Of a stretch of DNA of 64,000 nt, positions 18,003 to 26,389 are shown piece after piece; within the stretch, counting starts at the first letter, position 1, and each line of letters begins with the position of its first letter. The notes under the pieces are model-generated. The model ran no database searches. It saw only the letters and a list, made by a program, of their open reading frames with translations, and had not been told where the DNA came from. The stretch is from Streptomyces cathayae (GTDB taxonomy: Bacteria; Actinomycetota; Actinomycetes; Streptomycetales; Streptomycetaceae). The stretch spans positions 744,001-808,000 of the forward strand of contig NZ_CP121682.1 of the NCBI RefSeq assembly GCF_029760955.1, given 5' to 3'. The translations under genes and the position numbers were made by a program.

Positions 18003-19345
18003 GGGATCACACCCTCGGATCGCAGAGCGTCGTCGATCTGGTTCCTGATGGCGGCGACCGAGCTCTCCGGCTTGATGGCGGACGGCGGGGACAGGGTGTG
18101 GGCGATGACGATCGACACGTTCTGGTAGGCGGGGGTGGCCGGCCGCACGCTCGCCGACTCCAGGGCGGCCAGCACCTCCTTGGAGAAGGGGTACTGCTTC
18201 TCGAACGCCGGCTCGTCGTACAGGGCGCGCAGGGTGGGCGGCAGTCCGCCGTCGAGTGCGGCGGTGAGCTGGTTCTCCCGGTTGCGCAGGCACAGGGCCG
18301 CCTCGAAGGCGAGGTCCGGGTGGCGGGAGTGGGCGCTGACGGCGAGGTCGATGCCGCCGATGGTGGGCCGGGCGGGGCGGCCGGGGTCGACGCGCGGGTA
18401 GGGCGCCCAGCGGAAGTCCTCGAACAGCCGCGGGTTGTTCGCCTTCATCGACGGATAGACGAACGGGTAGTTGAGTTCGAACGCCGCCACCCCCGACTCC
18501 ATGGCCAGACGGTTCTGGTCCTCCATCTGGTTGGGCAGGGAGGGGTCCGCGGCCGGTGAGCCGGCGAGGTCGCGCATGAGGGCGGCGGCCCGGACGGCCG
18601 GCGGGCCGAGGGACGGCGCGGTGGCGCTCGGGTCGAGGATGGCGCCGCCCGCGCTGTTGACCAGCGTGTTGAACCAGACCGTCAGGCCCTCGTACTGGGC
18701 GCCCTGGATCTCCACGTAGTGCGGTTTCCCCTGCCGGGCGAGCTCGCGGGACATGTCCAGCATCTCGGACCAGGTCCTCGGCGGGGTGGGCACCAGGTCC
18801 TTGCGGTACCACAGGAGCTGGGTGTTGGTGTTGTACGGGACGGCGTACAGCCTGTTCTTCCAGGTGGCGGTCCGCAGCGGGACCCGCAGCGTGCCCGCGG
18901 TGGCCCGCCGTTTCGCCTCGCCCGTCCACTCCCGGATCCAGCGGGCCTCGGCGAACTCCGCGGTCCAGGTGACGTCGAGGCCCATGATGTCGATGGATTC
19001 GTCCTGGGCGGCGAGCCTGCGCACCAGTTGCTGGCGCTGGCCGTCGGCGCCCCGCGGCAGCTTGCTGTAGCTGATCCGGTAGCGGCCGCCCGACGCCCGG
19101 CCGCACCGGTCGGCGGCCTTCTGCAGGGCGCCGGAGTCGTCGGGGAAGTTGTACCAGTTGAGCGTGGTGCGGCCGGAGCCCTCCTGTTCACCGCCGCAGG
19201 CGGCGAGCGTGGACGCCATCAGCGTCAGCGCGACCAGCACCCGCGTCCGCGGCCGTCGCACCCCCCGGGGCCGCCCGGGTCGCCGGGGTCGTCGCACCTC
19301 GCCGCGGTGGCCCGAGTCCGGTCGGCCCCCGCACATCGCGTGCAC
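17999..19345 (-). CDS. Extracellular sugar-binding lipoprotein (LpqY/MalE-like)
   Basis: A 448-residue family-1 solute-binding protein. After an unusually long Arg-rich leader, the lipobox LAACGG marks the lipidated Cys at about residue 50. The core includes [38 protein letters not shown] and [19 protein letters not shown]. The arrangement lpqY-sugA-sugB-sugC and sequence style suggest trehalose or a related disaccharide as ligand, which is inferred. It is first in the operon. The true start may be downstream of 19345, given the long basic leader. Confidence 0.87.
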   Translation of the reverse strand: MHAMCGGRPDSGHRGEVRRPRRPGRPRGVRRPRTRVLVALTLMASTLAACGGEQEGSGRTTLNWYNFPDDSGALQKAADRCGRASGGRYRISYSKLPRGADGQRQQLVRRLAAQDESIDIMGLDVTWTAEFAEARWIREWTGEAKRRATAGTLRVPLRTATWKNRLYAVPYNTNTQLLWYRKDLVPTPPRTWSEMLDMSRELARQGKPHYVEIQGAQYEGLTVWFNTLVNSAGGAILDPSATAPSLGPPAVRAAALMRDLAGSPAADPSLPNQMEDQNRLAMESGVAAFELNYPFVYPSMKANNPRLFEDFRWAPYPRVDPGRPARPTIGGIDLAVSAHSRHPDLAFEAALCLRNRENQLTAALDGGLPPTLRALYDEPAFEKQYPFSKEVLAALESASVRPATPAYQNVSIVIAHTLSPPSAIKPESSVAAIRNQIDDALRSEGVIP

Positions 19346-19475
19346 GCGCTCCCCACCTCGCTTCCGGGACGGCGGCGCGGCGGTCGGGCCCCGCGGCGGC
19401 GCTTACCCGGCGAACGTTAAGCAGCACATAGCGCGACATCAAGGACATCCACGGACGAATCACCCATGAAGCGCG

Positions 19476-20084
19476 TCAGACGGCCCGCCAGACGTTGTCG
19501 AAGGCCGCGTCCTCGATGCCTCGCCGCTGCCGTACGGCCTCCAGCTCCATGACGGCGTCGTGGACGGCCGCCAGGACGGTCACGACCTGATCGTCGGCGA
19601 GCTCGGCGACCAGGTCCTCGGCCGGCTGCTCCCCGATCCCCGCGGCGGCGGCGAGGCCGGCCAGCACCGGTTCGCGGGACGCCCAGCGGTCGGCCGCCCG
19701 GCTCCGTGCCGACGTCTCGGTCGGCACCGGCGGACCCGCCCGGAAGGAGAGCCGGCGGGTGTGCGGCCGGGTGACCAGCCCTTCCGACTCCAGGTCGGCG
19801 AGATGGGCGGCGGTCAGGCCGCGGCCCCGGCGCCACAACCAGTCCTCGACGGATTCGTAGGGCGCCTGTCGTGCGAGCGACGACGCGGCCTCGCGCAGCA
19901 GCCCCTCACCGTCGGCGGGCGGCAGCCCGGGTACGACGAGCTGCCCGTCCAGGGTGACGGCCTCGGCGTCCATGAGGTCGATCAGCTCCGCCCCCGCGAG
20001 CGCGAGCGACAGCTCACCCTGCGCCACGGGAGGGGCGGAGGGGGTGTCGAGGGCGACGATCATCAGGTCCCGTGCCGTGGTCAT
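19476..20084 (-). CDS. GPP34/GOLPH3-family phosphoprotein
   Basis: A 202-residue protein of the GPP34 (Vps74/GOLPH3-like) family, which in eukaryotes binds PI4P at the Golgi. Bacterial members are abundant in Streptomyces and uncharacterised. The family start DLMIVALD is followed by LSLALAGAELIDLMDAEAVT. The helical C-terminal half contains AADRWASREPVLAGLAAA. It begins about 100 nt from a strong hairpin and stands alone. It lies just outside the att remnant at 20230, so it belongs to the backbone rather than the island. Confidence 0.85.
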   Translation of the reverse strand: MTTARDLMIVALDTPSAPPVAQGELSLALAGAELIDLMDAEAVTLDGQLVVPGLPPADGEGLLREAASSLARQAPYESVEDWLWRRGRGLTAAHLADLESEGLVTRPHTRRLSFRAGPPVPTETSARSRAADRWASREPVLAGLAAAAGIGEQPAEDLVAELADDQVVTVLAAVHDAVMELEAVRQRRGIEDAAFDNVWRAV

Positions 20085-20179
20085 GAGCGACTCCCTGTCG
20101 ATGGCTCCCCGTCAAAAGGGTGACGGCACCCCTCCCAGAGGACACATCGTACGACCGCCACACCGGGGGACGGCGAAAA

Positions 20180-20207
20180 GCCGCCTCCTCATCCATGAGA
20201 AGGCGGC
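20180..20207. terminator. Bidirectional hairpin terminator beside the att remnant
   Basis: The 28-nt palindrome GCCGCCTCCTCAT-CC-ATGAGAAGGCGGC has one mismatch. It lies on the 3' side of the tRNA-like remnant, in the same relative place as the hairpins behind both intact tRNA-Pro genes. Confidence 0.7.
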
Positions 20208-20229
20208 ATCCGACCTACTACAAGCTGGC

Positions 20230-20270
20230 CGGGACGACAGGATGGGAACCTGCGCCCCCTTGACCCCCAG
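20230..20270 (-). mobile_element. Att remnant: 3' half of tRNA-Pro(GGG)
   Basis: These 41 nt match the 3' half of the intact tRNA-Pro genes at 38 positions. They run from the acceptor 3' strand through the T-arm to the anticodon loop, in the same orientation. Similarity fades beyond the anticodon loop, so there is no functional tRNA here. The T-loop is also damaged (AAA replaced by CCC on the tRNA strand). This is the footprint left by an element integrated in the tRNA 3' half, as known for pSAM2 at tRNA-Pro. With the intact copy at 29508 it bounds a 9.3-kb island. The rest of 20085-20404 shows only the hairpin. Confidence 0.75.
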
Positions 20271-20404
20271 GAGTGCGGGCTACCGGGATCATCCGGATGA
20301 ACCGGCTGTTCCAGGGGCGGATGCCGTGCTTCGCGGTGTGAAGTTCGGCATCGCGCTGCCGTTCGGTCCCCCACTGGTCCCCGGAACGCAGACCAGGCCC
20401 CCCA

Positions 20405-21208
20405 TCAGGATGGCGCGCGGGACTGCCGGTGCTGCCGTTCCCGTGGAAGCCCGGCGATGACGGCGCCCCGGTGCAGTACGTCGCGGAGCAGGGCGGGGGT
20501 CAGAGTCCGGGTGGACATGTCGCGTCGGCTGGGGTGGTGTCCACCGACCAGGTGCACGTGCCGTTCACTGTTCGCGTCGGTGAGGAGGACTTCGGCACCG
20601 TGCCCGAAGGCCGGGCGGGGGCGGGGCGGCTGCCGGCCCGCGTCCGCCTGCACGGACAGCAGCGCCTGCCGGGCGAAGCCACTCAGCACCACAAGGGCCC
20701 GCAGGGTCGGGCGGAGCAGGTCCGGTTCGCGGGCGAGCCACGGGCGGCAGGTGTCGCGCTCACCGGTGGTGGGCCGGTTGCCGGGCGGCGCGCAGTGCAC
20801 CGGGACGGTGATCCGCACCCCGTACAGCTCCAGCCCGTCGCCCCGGTGGGTGGCGGTGGGCCGGGAGGCCAGGTCGAGGTCGTAGAGGGCGGCGTACAGT
20901 GCGTCGCCGGTCGGGTCGCCGGTGAAGATCCGCCCGGTGCGGTTGCCGCCGTGCGCGGCCGGGGCCGAGCCGACGACGGCCGACGCCGCGTCCGGCGGGC
21001 CGAAGCCGGGCACCGGTCTGCCCCCCCCGTACTCCCGGTCCCGAAACGCCCTGCGTTTGACCCTGGCGGCCTCCTCGCGCCGGGCCACCAGGCGCGGGCA
21101 CGCCCGGCAGGTGGCCACCGCCGCGTCCAGTTCGCCCACAGAGCTCACCTGGAGAGCCGTCCGTGCGGGAAAATCAGGTGACTCGGGCGGGAGACGTCGG
21201 CTGGGCAC
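20405..21208 (-). CDS. Family-5 (UDGb-type) uracil-DNA glycosylase
   Basis: A 267-residue base-excision enzyme of the UDG superfamily. The N-terminal cluster CRACPRLVARREEAARVKRRAF supplies Cys ligands for an Fe-S cluster. The uracil-binding motif VVGSAPAAHGGNRTGRIFTG matches UDGb. Pathway-typical segments VHCAPPGNRPTTGERDTCRP follow. The last motif, usually close to HVSQRNTFTGRLT in relatives, reads HHPSRRDMSTRTLT, a diverged form that may lower activity. GTG at 21208 has GAGGAG 6 nt upstream. It is the first gene inside the tRNA-bounded island. Confidence 0.8.
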   Translation of the reverse strand: MPSRRLPPESPDFPARTALQVSSVGELDAAVATCRACPRLVARREEAARVKRRAFRDREYGGGRPVPGFGPPDAASAVVGSAPAAHGGNRTGRIFTGDPTGDALYAALYDLDLASRPTATHRGDGLELYGVRITVPVHCAPPGNRPTTGERDTCRPWLAREPDLLRPTLRALVVLSGFARQALLSVQADAGRQPPRPRPAFGHGAEVLLTDANSERHVHLVGGHHPSRRDMSTRTLTPALLRDVLHRGAVIAGLPRERQHRQSRAPS

Positions 21209-21414
21209 AGCATGCTCCTCGTCGATACGCCGTACGGGACGCCGTCGCTCCGTGCCCGGGCGCCGGTGGGACTGACCCGGCAAAATCCCGACAGGCTCGC
21301 ACGAGCCGGCCCCGATAAAATGGGCGAACCGGGACCGCCCGCTTCGCAGCAGGGCACGGAGCTGCCCACCCCGCTCGACGCCGGGGTGGCCGACCGATCT
21401 GGAAGGGCGCCATC

Positions 21415-21777
21415 ATGGCCGAACAGATCACCTGTCGCAGAGTTTACGAGGAGACTGCGCCGAAGGACGGCAAGCGCGTGCTGGTCGACCGGGTGTGGCC
21501 CCGCGGCATGCGCAAGGAGGACGCGCATCTGGACGAGTGGCTGCGTGATGTCGCGCCGTCCAGCGAGCTGCGCAAGTGGTACGGCCACGAGCCCAGCCGC
21601 TTCACCGAATTCCGACGCCGCTATCTGGCGGAGCTGCGCGACGCCGGGCACCGCGAGGCGGCCGAACATCTGCGTGACCTTGCGGCGCACGACAGACTCA
21701 TGCTGCTGACCGCCACCAAGGACGTGGACCACAGCCAGGCCGCCGTTCTCGCCGAGTGGCTGACCAAAAGCCGGTGA
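21415..21777 (+). CDS. DUF488 family protein
   Basis: A 120-residue protein of the DUF488 (YeaO-like) family. The signature RVLVDRVWPRGMRKEDAHLD is followed by LRKWYGHEPSRFTEFRRRY and LMLLTATKDVDHSQA. The family has no established function. It lies between the uracil-DNA glycosylase and the STAS protein and is transcribed rightward. Confidence 0.85.
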   Translation: MAEQITCRRVYEETAPKDGKRVLVDRVWPRGMRKEDAHLDEWLRDVAPSSELRKWYGHEPSRFTEFRRRYLAELRDAGHREAAEHLRDLAAHDRLMLLTATKDVDHSQAAVLAEWLTKSR

Positions 21778-21919
21778 CCGGCAGTGAGGAGCCAGCGGGG
21801 TGGCGGTCACCGCTCCAGGCGAACTCGCGCTTCCCGGGCCGCGATCGGTAGGGGTCGGCGGTCTCCTGCGCATCGTGCCGGGCATCTTGCGCCGTCCGTA
21901 GATGTGAAGAGGGGTGGCA

Positions 21920-22324
21920 ATGCGAACGAACATCATCCGGCACGAGAACATGATGGCCAGCTACGACGTGGTCAACGGCTGGACCGTTGTCGAGGCCGAC
22001 GGTGAGGTGGACGCCCACACTGCCCCCATGATCCGGGAAGGAGTGCTCAGACTCCTCGATGAGGGACACCGCCACTTCGTTCTGGAACTGGGCTTCGTCA
22101 CCTTCATGGATTCGATGGGGCTGGGCGTGATCGTGGCGATCACCAAACGCATCCGTGAACACGAGGGTTCGTTGCGTATCGCGTCCGTCTCGGGCCGGAT
22201 ACTGAGGATCTTCGATCTGAGCGGCATGCGCGAGAGTTACGAGATCTACCCCTCAGCAGCGGAAGCGACGCAATCCGCTCCCTCGCCCGGCAGCCTCGCG
22301 CACTGGCCCCACCCGTCAGGCTGA
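21920..22324 (+). CDS. STAS-domain anti-sigma factor antagonist
   Basis: A 134-residue SpoIIAA/RsbV/BldG-like protein. The STAS core runs from VVNGWTVVEADGEVDAHTA to IREHEGSLRIASVSGRILRI. The phosphorylatable serine sits in FMDSMGLGVIV. It would bind an anti-sigma kinase when unphosphorylated. No kinase is adjacent, but a PP2C phosphatase of the type that activates such proteins is 5 kb away (27404). ATG at 21920 is preceded by AGAGGGG; a GTG at 21914 is an alternative start. Confidence 0.88.
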   Translation: MRTNIIRHENMMASYDVVNGWTVVEADGEVDAHTAPMIREGVLRLLDEGHRHFVLELGFVTFMDSMGLGVIVAITKRIREHEGSLRIASVSGRILRIFDLSGMRESYEIYPSAAEATQSAPSPGSLAHWPHPSG

Positions 22325-22340
22325 GGAACGGCGCACAGGA

Positions 22341-22360
22341 ACGACCTGCTTCACCAGGTC
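22341..22360. terminator. Small hairpin between convergent STAS and GAPDH genes
   Basis: CGACCTG and CAGGTCG flank a short loop in the 56-nt convergent gap. It is modest, and a terminator role is likely but unproven. Confidence 0.4.
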
Positions 22361-22380
22361 GGGGGCGGTGGCGAAGGCAC

Positions 22381-23388
22381 TCACGGGGACGGGCCGACGT
22401 CCAGGACGGACAGGGCTTCGCGGACCATCTGATGGGTGAAGCCCCACTCGTTGTCGTACCAGCTCATGATCTTGACGAGGGTGCCGTCCACCACCCGGGT
22501 CATCGCGGCGTCGACGACCGAGGCTCTGGGGTCGCCGATGATGTCGGTGGAGACCAGCGGCTGCTCGGAGACGGCCAGGACATCGCGGTAGCGGTCGGTG
22601 CCGGCCTCCTGGCGGAAGACGTCGTTGACCTCCTCGGCAGTGGTGGGCCGGGCGGTGACGGCCACGATGTCCGCGACCGAGCCGACCGGCACCGGAACCC
22701 GGATCGCCACCCCGTCGAAGCGCCCGGCCAGTGCGGGCAGCGCCCGGGTGGTGGCCAGCGCCGCCCCGGTGGACGCGGGAACCATGTTGACGCCGGCGGC
22801 TCGGCCGCGGCGCACGTCCCGGCTGGGTCCGTCAACGAGCTGCTGGGTGGAGGTGTAGGCGTGGACGGTGGACATGATCGCCCGTTCGATCCCGATCCGG
22901 CGGTCCAGTACCTCGACCACCGGGGTGATGCAGTTGGTGGTGCAGCTCGCGCAGGAGATGACCTGCACGCCGTCCGGGGCCTGGTTCACGCCGTGCACCA
23001 CGGTGGCCACCGTCTCCGTCCGGGCCGGCGCGGACAGGATGACGAAGCGCGCCCCCGCCTGGAGGTGGCGCCGCAGCTCCTCCTCGCGGCGGAAGGCTCC
23101 GGTGCACTCCAGGACCAGGTCGATGCCCAGTTCCCTCCACGGCAGCCGGGCCGGATCGCGTTCGGCGTACACCGGCACGTTGTGCCCGTCGATGCTCAGC
23201 GCGCCGTCGCTCACCGCGACCGTCCTGCCGTAGCGGCCGTAGACGCTGTCGTGCGCCAGCAGGTAGGCGAGATCGTCCACCTCGATGAGGTCGTTGACGG
23301 CCGCGAGCTCAACACCGTCCACGTCGTGCAGGATCTTCAGCGCGGCACGGCCGATACGGCCGAGCCCGTTGATGGCGACCTTCGGCAT
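22381..23388 (-). CDS. gap: Glyceraldehyde-3-phosphate dehydrogenase, type I (accessory copy)
   Basis: A 335-residue NAD-dependent glycolytic dehydrogenase. It has the N-terminal Rossmann loop INGLGRIGRAALKI, active-site SCASCTTNCITP with the catalytic Cys at about 152, the HAYTSTQQ histidine motif, and C-terminal SWYDNEWGF. All catalytic residues are present. Its place inside the decayed island and its divergence suggest a second, non-housekeeping gap gene; that inference needs the rest of the genome. A 260-nt gap separates it from the sdh remnant. Confidence 0.93.
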   Translation of the reverse strand: MPKVAINGLGRIGRAALKILHDVDGVELAAVNDLIEVDDLAYLLAHDSVYGRYGRTVAVSDGALSIDGHNVPVYAERDPARLPWRELGIDLVLECTGAFRREEELRRHLQAGARFVILSAPARTETVATVVHGVNQAPDGVQVISCASCTTNCITPVVEVLDRRIGIERAIMSTVHAYTSTQQLVDGPSRDVRRGRAAGVNMVPASTGAALATTRALPALAGRFDGVAIRVPVPVGSVADIVAVTARPTTAEEVNDVFRQEAGTDRYRDVLAVSEQPLVSTDIIGDPRASVVDAAMTRVVDGTLVKIMSWYDNEWGFTHQMVREALSVLDVGPSP

Positions 23389-23649
23389 CCCAGACGTCCT
23401 TCCGGTGTTCGCTGCTGCCCTCTGCCCGTCGTACCACCGCGTGAGCGCCCCGGCTGGCGGGCCTACGCCATCCGCGTGCGGGTATCCGCTCGGCTCCGCC
23501 TGTCGTACGGCCCGGAGAAGTTGCCCCGAGATCGCACGCTCTGCCCTTGTCCGGCGGTCTTGAGTAGAGAAGGCTCCCGGTGACCGGATCGACGGCCCCG
23601 GTGCCGGCACCGGCACCGGCGAAGGAAGGCCACAGACGGTGCCCCGGCT

Positions 23650-24178
23650 GTGATCACCCTGATCTTTCCGCTCGGGTTCCGCCTGACCTGCCACTACTAC
23701 CGCAAGGCGCACCACCGCTCCTGGTGGGCGGCACCCCCGGCGGTGCGGTTCCGGAGCCGCACCGCCGCTACAGCGGGGAGACCCGCTTCCCACTACTGCT
23801 GCAGAACGTCCACCGGTACTTCCTCTACGCGGCCTCTACGCGGCCCTCGTCCTCAACCTCATCCTGACCTGGGACGCGGTCATCGCCTTCGACTTCCGCG
23901 GACGCGTCGGCATGGGTCTGGGCAGCCTGGTCCCGGTCGTCAACGCCGTTCTGCTGTGGCTGTACACCCACTCGTGCCACTCGTGCCGCCACGCGGTCGA
24001 TGGCCGCCTGAACGACTTCGCCCGGCACCCCGTCCGCTATCGGGCGTGGACCTGGGGGTCGCGGCTCAATCCGCACCACGGCAGGTTCGCCCGGGCCTCG
24101 CTGGTCCGGGTCGCGCTCGCCGACGGCTCCGTACGGCTGGTCGCCAGTGGTGTGATCCAGGACCCGCGGTTCTTCTGA
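23650..24178 (+). pseudogene. Frameshifted membrane anchor of a succinate dehydrogenase locus
   Basis: The conserved membrane protein that precedes sdhA in Streptomyces accessory SDH loci is recognisable in three successive frames. Part 1 is VITLIFPLGFRLTCHYYRKA. Part 2 is EPHRRYSGETRFPLLLQNVH then RYFLYAA. Part 3 is VVNAVLLWLYTHSCHSCRH and HPVRYRAWTWGSRLN, ending PRFF. A 1-nt loss near 23735 and an exact 11-bp tandem duplication at 23822-23843 cause the shifts. Removing one duplicate restores a continuous reading through LYAALVLNLILTWD. The product cannot be made whole. The adjacent flavoprotein gene is missing altogether. Confidence 0.8.
23822..23843 (+). repeat. Exact 11-bp tandem duplication causing a frameshift
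   Basis: CCTCTACGCGG occurs twice back to back (23822-23832, 23833-23843) inside the SDH anchor remnant. Its length is not a multiple of three, and one copy fewer restores the family reading frame. Confidence 0.9.
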
Positions 24179-24212
24179 CCTCGAATCAGCCCGCGGAAAG
24201 GGGGCATCGGCC

Positions 24213-24756
24213 ATGGGGCGCGATCTGCTGCTCCGCGTCCGGCGCGGCGACACCTCCGGCGGCTCACTTGTGGAGTACACCGTGCCGGTCGAGGACGGTG
24301 CGGTGGTCCTGGACGCTGTCCTGCGGCTGCAGGCCACGCAGGCCGGCGACCCCACGGTGCGCTGGAACTGCAAGGCCGGCACGTGCGGCTCGTGCAGCGC
24401 CGAGATCGAGGGCCGCCCGAAACTGATGTGCAGGGCGCGGCTGTCGACACTGCCCTCCGACAGCATCACGATCACGCCGCTGCGGACCTTCCCCGTCATC
24501 CGCGACCTGGTCACCGACGTGGGCTTCCACTACGCCAGGGCCCGGCAGGTTCCCTCCTTCGCCCCGCCGCCTCATCTGCGGCCCGGCGAATACCGGATGC
24601 GGCAGGAGGAGGTGGGGCGAGCCCAGGAGTTCCGCAAGTGCATCGAGTGCCGGCTGTGCCAGGACGTCCGTCACGTCATCCGCGACCACGAGGACGACAA
24701 GCCGGCCTTCGCCGGCCCGAGGTTCTTCATCCGCCACGCCGAACTCGACATGCACC
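24213..24756 (+). pseudogene. sdhB: sdhB 5' part (succinate dehydrogenase Fe-S subunit), split by an IS607-type element
   Basis: The N-terminal 181 residues or so of an iron-sulfur subunit. They include the 2Fe-2S motif NCKAGTCGSC with the later Cys in PKLMC, and the first Cys run of the 4Fe-4S/3Fe-4S region, FRKCIECRLCQDVRH. The frame ends AELDMH, where the element begins, followed by three foreign codons and a stop. Joined to 27031-27254, the sequence continues in frame as DMH-PLDTADRRG. No sdhA lies upstream; only a 34-nt gap separates it from the broken anchor gene. Confidence 0.9.
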
Positions 24757-24760
24757 GTTC

Positions 24761-26389
24761 CTAGCCAGTGAGCAGGAGTGAGTCCTGGACCCATACCTGC
24801 TCACTGCGGACATCCCGAACGGTGTTGGGTGTCCTGGTCGCCCGCGTGCTCGCCGCGTCCGGCGGCACGGATCGTGTCCGTGGTCCGGGAGTGCGGGGAC
24901 GGGGTCCCTCGCGCCCGAGAGCCTCCGGTCGGGCCTGGACGGTCCGATGCCCCTGCTCATCACTCCGGTGAGCAGGGGGCGGTGTCGTCCGTCGCCGGAT
25001 CGGGTGCCCCTGGGCGCGTCGCCCGATCGCGATGCTCGCCGCATCGTGCCGGGTCGCCTTGCGGTGTTTGCCGGTTAAGGGCTTCTGCCAGTGCTGGGCG
25101 CCCCATTTCGAGGTGTAGGCCGGGTCGACGGCGATGATGCTGATGCCGGTCTGATCCGCCATCGAGGTGAGGCGGGCGCGGAGTCTGCCGGTGGGCATGC
25201 CGGAGATCAGGTGCCGGAACCGCTTGCGCCTCCCGTGTTTCTCGCGGGTCTTCTCGGCGGTGAAGTCGAGGTCCTCGACGGCGATCGCCTTGACGCCGCA
25301 GGTCTTCGCCCAGTGCAGCAGCCGGGACAGCGCGTGGCGGACCTGGGCGTCCCGGTGACCGGCCGACCCGCTGAGCCGGTAGGAGAAGCGGCGGGGCCGC
25401 CCGACCGGGTTGCCGTGGGCATCCAGGCGCCAGGCCGCAAGGTGGTCGGCGTTGGTGTCCACACCGATCACACCTTCGGCGAGGGCGGCGTCGATCGGGA
25501 TGGTCCTGGTGGGCGGGATCTGCCACGCGGCGGTCAGGTACCAGCGTCCGCGTTCCACGTCCAGGTGGATGCGGTAGGCGACCGCCCGGTGCGCCTCCAC
25601 CCGGTCCGCCCATTCCTCGCCGCGGTGCGGGAACGAGACCTTTGCGGCCAGTACGTACCGGCCGTGCCGGGCGTTCGCCAGCCCGGCGAGCGGGGCAGGG
25701 AGCCTGATACTCACCTGACCGTCCGGGGTGACGCGGATCGTCTCGTTCCCGTACCGCTTCCCGGACTCCCCGTCCGCAGCAAGGAACCAGCGCTCGGCCT
25801 CCCACCGCTCGCGCCATTGGCTCTCGGTGAGCCGCGCGGCGCCGAGGTGGTGCCGATGACGGGCCAGGCGCCTGCCGCCGCGCACGACGTGGACGACGCC
25901 GGCCTCACGGTCGGCCCGCTCTCGCTCCAGCCGCTCCTGGAGGACATGCAGACGCCGGGTCTTCTGGAACCACTCCTTCTTCGAACGGTAGCCGCCCGGA
26001 GCGCGCCTGGTGCCCTGCTGGCCGACCGGCCGGGACAGGCGGTGCCGGATCGTGGTGATACCGGCCTCAAGGCTTTGGATGTGGGCGAGTTGGCAGCGAC
26101 GCGACAAGGCCCACTGGTCATGCGTGGCCTTCGTGATCGCCCCGCCCCACCGGGACGACGAGGCGGCGGTCAGCTCCCGCTTCCGCGCCGCCCAGGTCTT
26201 TGTGGAGTGGCCGAGCCCATCACGGCAGCGGGCCGCGAGATCCCTCGCGGCCAGCGACCCCAGATGCGCGCCGACCAGGCGCAGCACCTGCTCGTCCCCG
26301 GGCGTGAGGCCCTTGAGCCGGGTGCGTACCGCCACACCGGTGGGGCCCAGTGCGACGAACGGGACGTCGATCGGGCGGAGGTCAGCCAT
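24761..26389 (-). CDS. tnpB: TnpB, RNA-guided RuvC-type nuclease of the IS607 element
   Basis: A 542-residue TnpB. The N-terminal half is basic and helical. The RuvC catalytic residues can be placed at GVDTNADHLAAW (Asp), AIAVEDLDFTAEK (Glu) and RHDAASIAIGRRA (Asp). Where most TnpB proteins have a CxxC zinc ribbon after the DPAYTS motif, this one reads DPAYTSKWGAQHWQKPL with no cysteines, so the zinc finger is absent. The C-terminal 90 residues are Arg/Pro-rich and run to within 4 nt of the element end. They overlap the likely guide-RNA hairpin at 24766-24806. It overlaps tnpA by 8 nt. Confidence 0.88.
   Translation of the reverse strand: MADLRPIDVPFVALGPTGVAVRTRLKGLTPGDEQVLRLVGAHLGSLAARDLAARCRDGLGHSTKTWAARKRELTAASSSRWGGAITKATHDQWALSRRCQLAHIQSLEAGITTIRHRLSRPVGQQGTRRAPGGYRSKKEWFQKTRRLHVLQERLERERADREAGVVHVVRGGRRLARHRHHLGAARLTESQWRERWEAERWFLAADGESGKRYGNETIRVTPDGQVSIRLPAPLAGLANARHGRYVLAAKVSFPHRGEEWADRVEAHRAVAYRIHLDVERGRWYLTAAWQIPPTRTIPIDAALAEGVIGVDTNADHLAAWRLDAHGNPVGRPRRFSYRLSGSAGHRDAQVRHALSRLLHWAKTCGVKAIAVEDLDFTAEKTREKHGRRKRFRHLISGMPTGRLRARLTSMADQTGISIIAVDPAYTSKWGAQHWQKPLTGKHRKATRHDAASIAIGRRAQGHPIRRRTTPPPAHRSDEQGHRTVQARPEALGREGPRPRTPGPRTRSVPPDAASTRATRTPNTVRDVRSEQVWVQDSLLLTG
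24766..24806 (-). ncRNA. Putative omega/reRNA 3' hairpin at the tnpB end of the element
   Basis: CAGTGAGCAGG (24766-24776) and CCTGCTCACTG (24796-24806) form a perfect 11-bp stem, 9 nt inside the element boundary and within the tnpB 3' coding end. TnpB guide RNAs are known to come from this end, with the guide being the flanking host DNA. Here the guide would be antisense sdhB sequence beginning at 24754 and running leftward. The RNA itself is inferred. Confidence 0.55.

Noticed and set aside
20230..20303. A third functional tRNA-Pro
   Set aside because: The 5' half of the cloverleaf is missing and the T-loop is altered, so it was called an att remnant instead.
23580..23867. Independent 95-codon gene ahead of sdhB
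   Set aside because: Its second half is the middle frame of the broken SDH anchor protein, and its N-terminal part matches the anchor only in a different frame.
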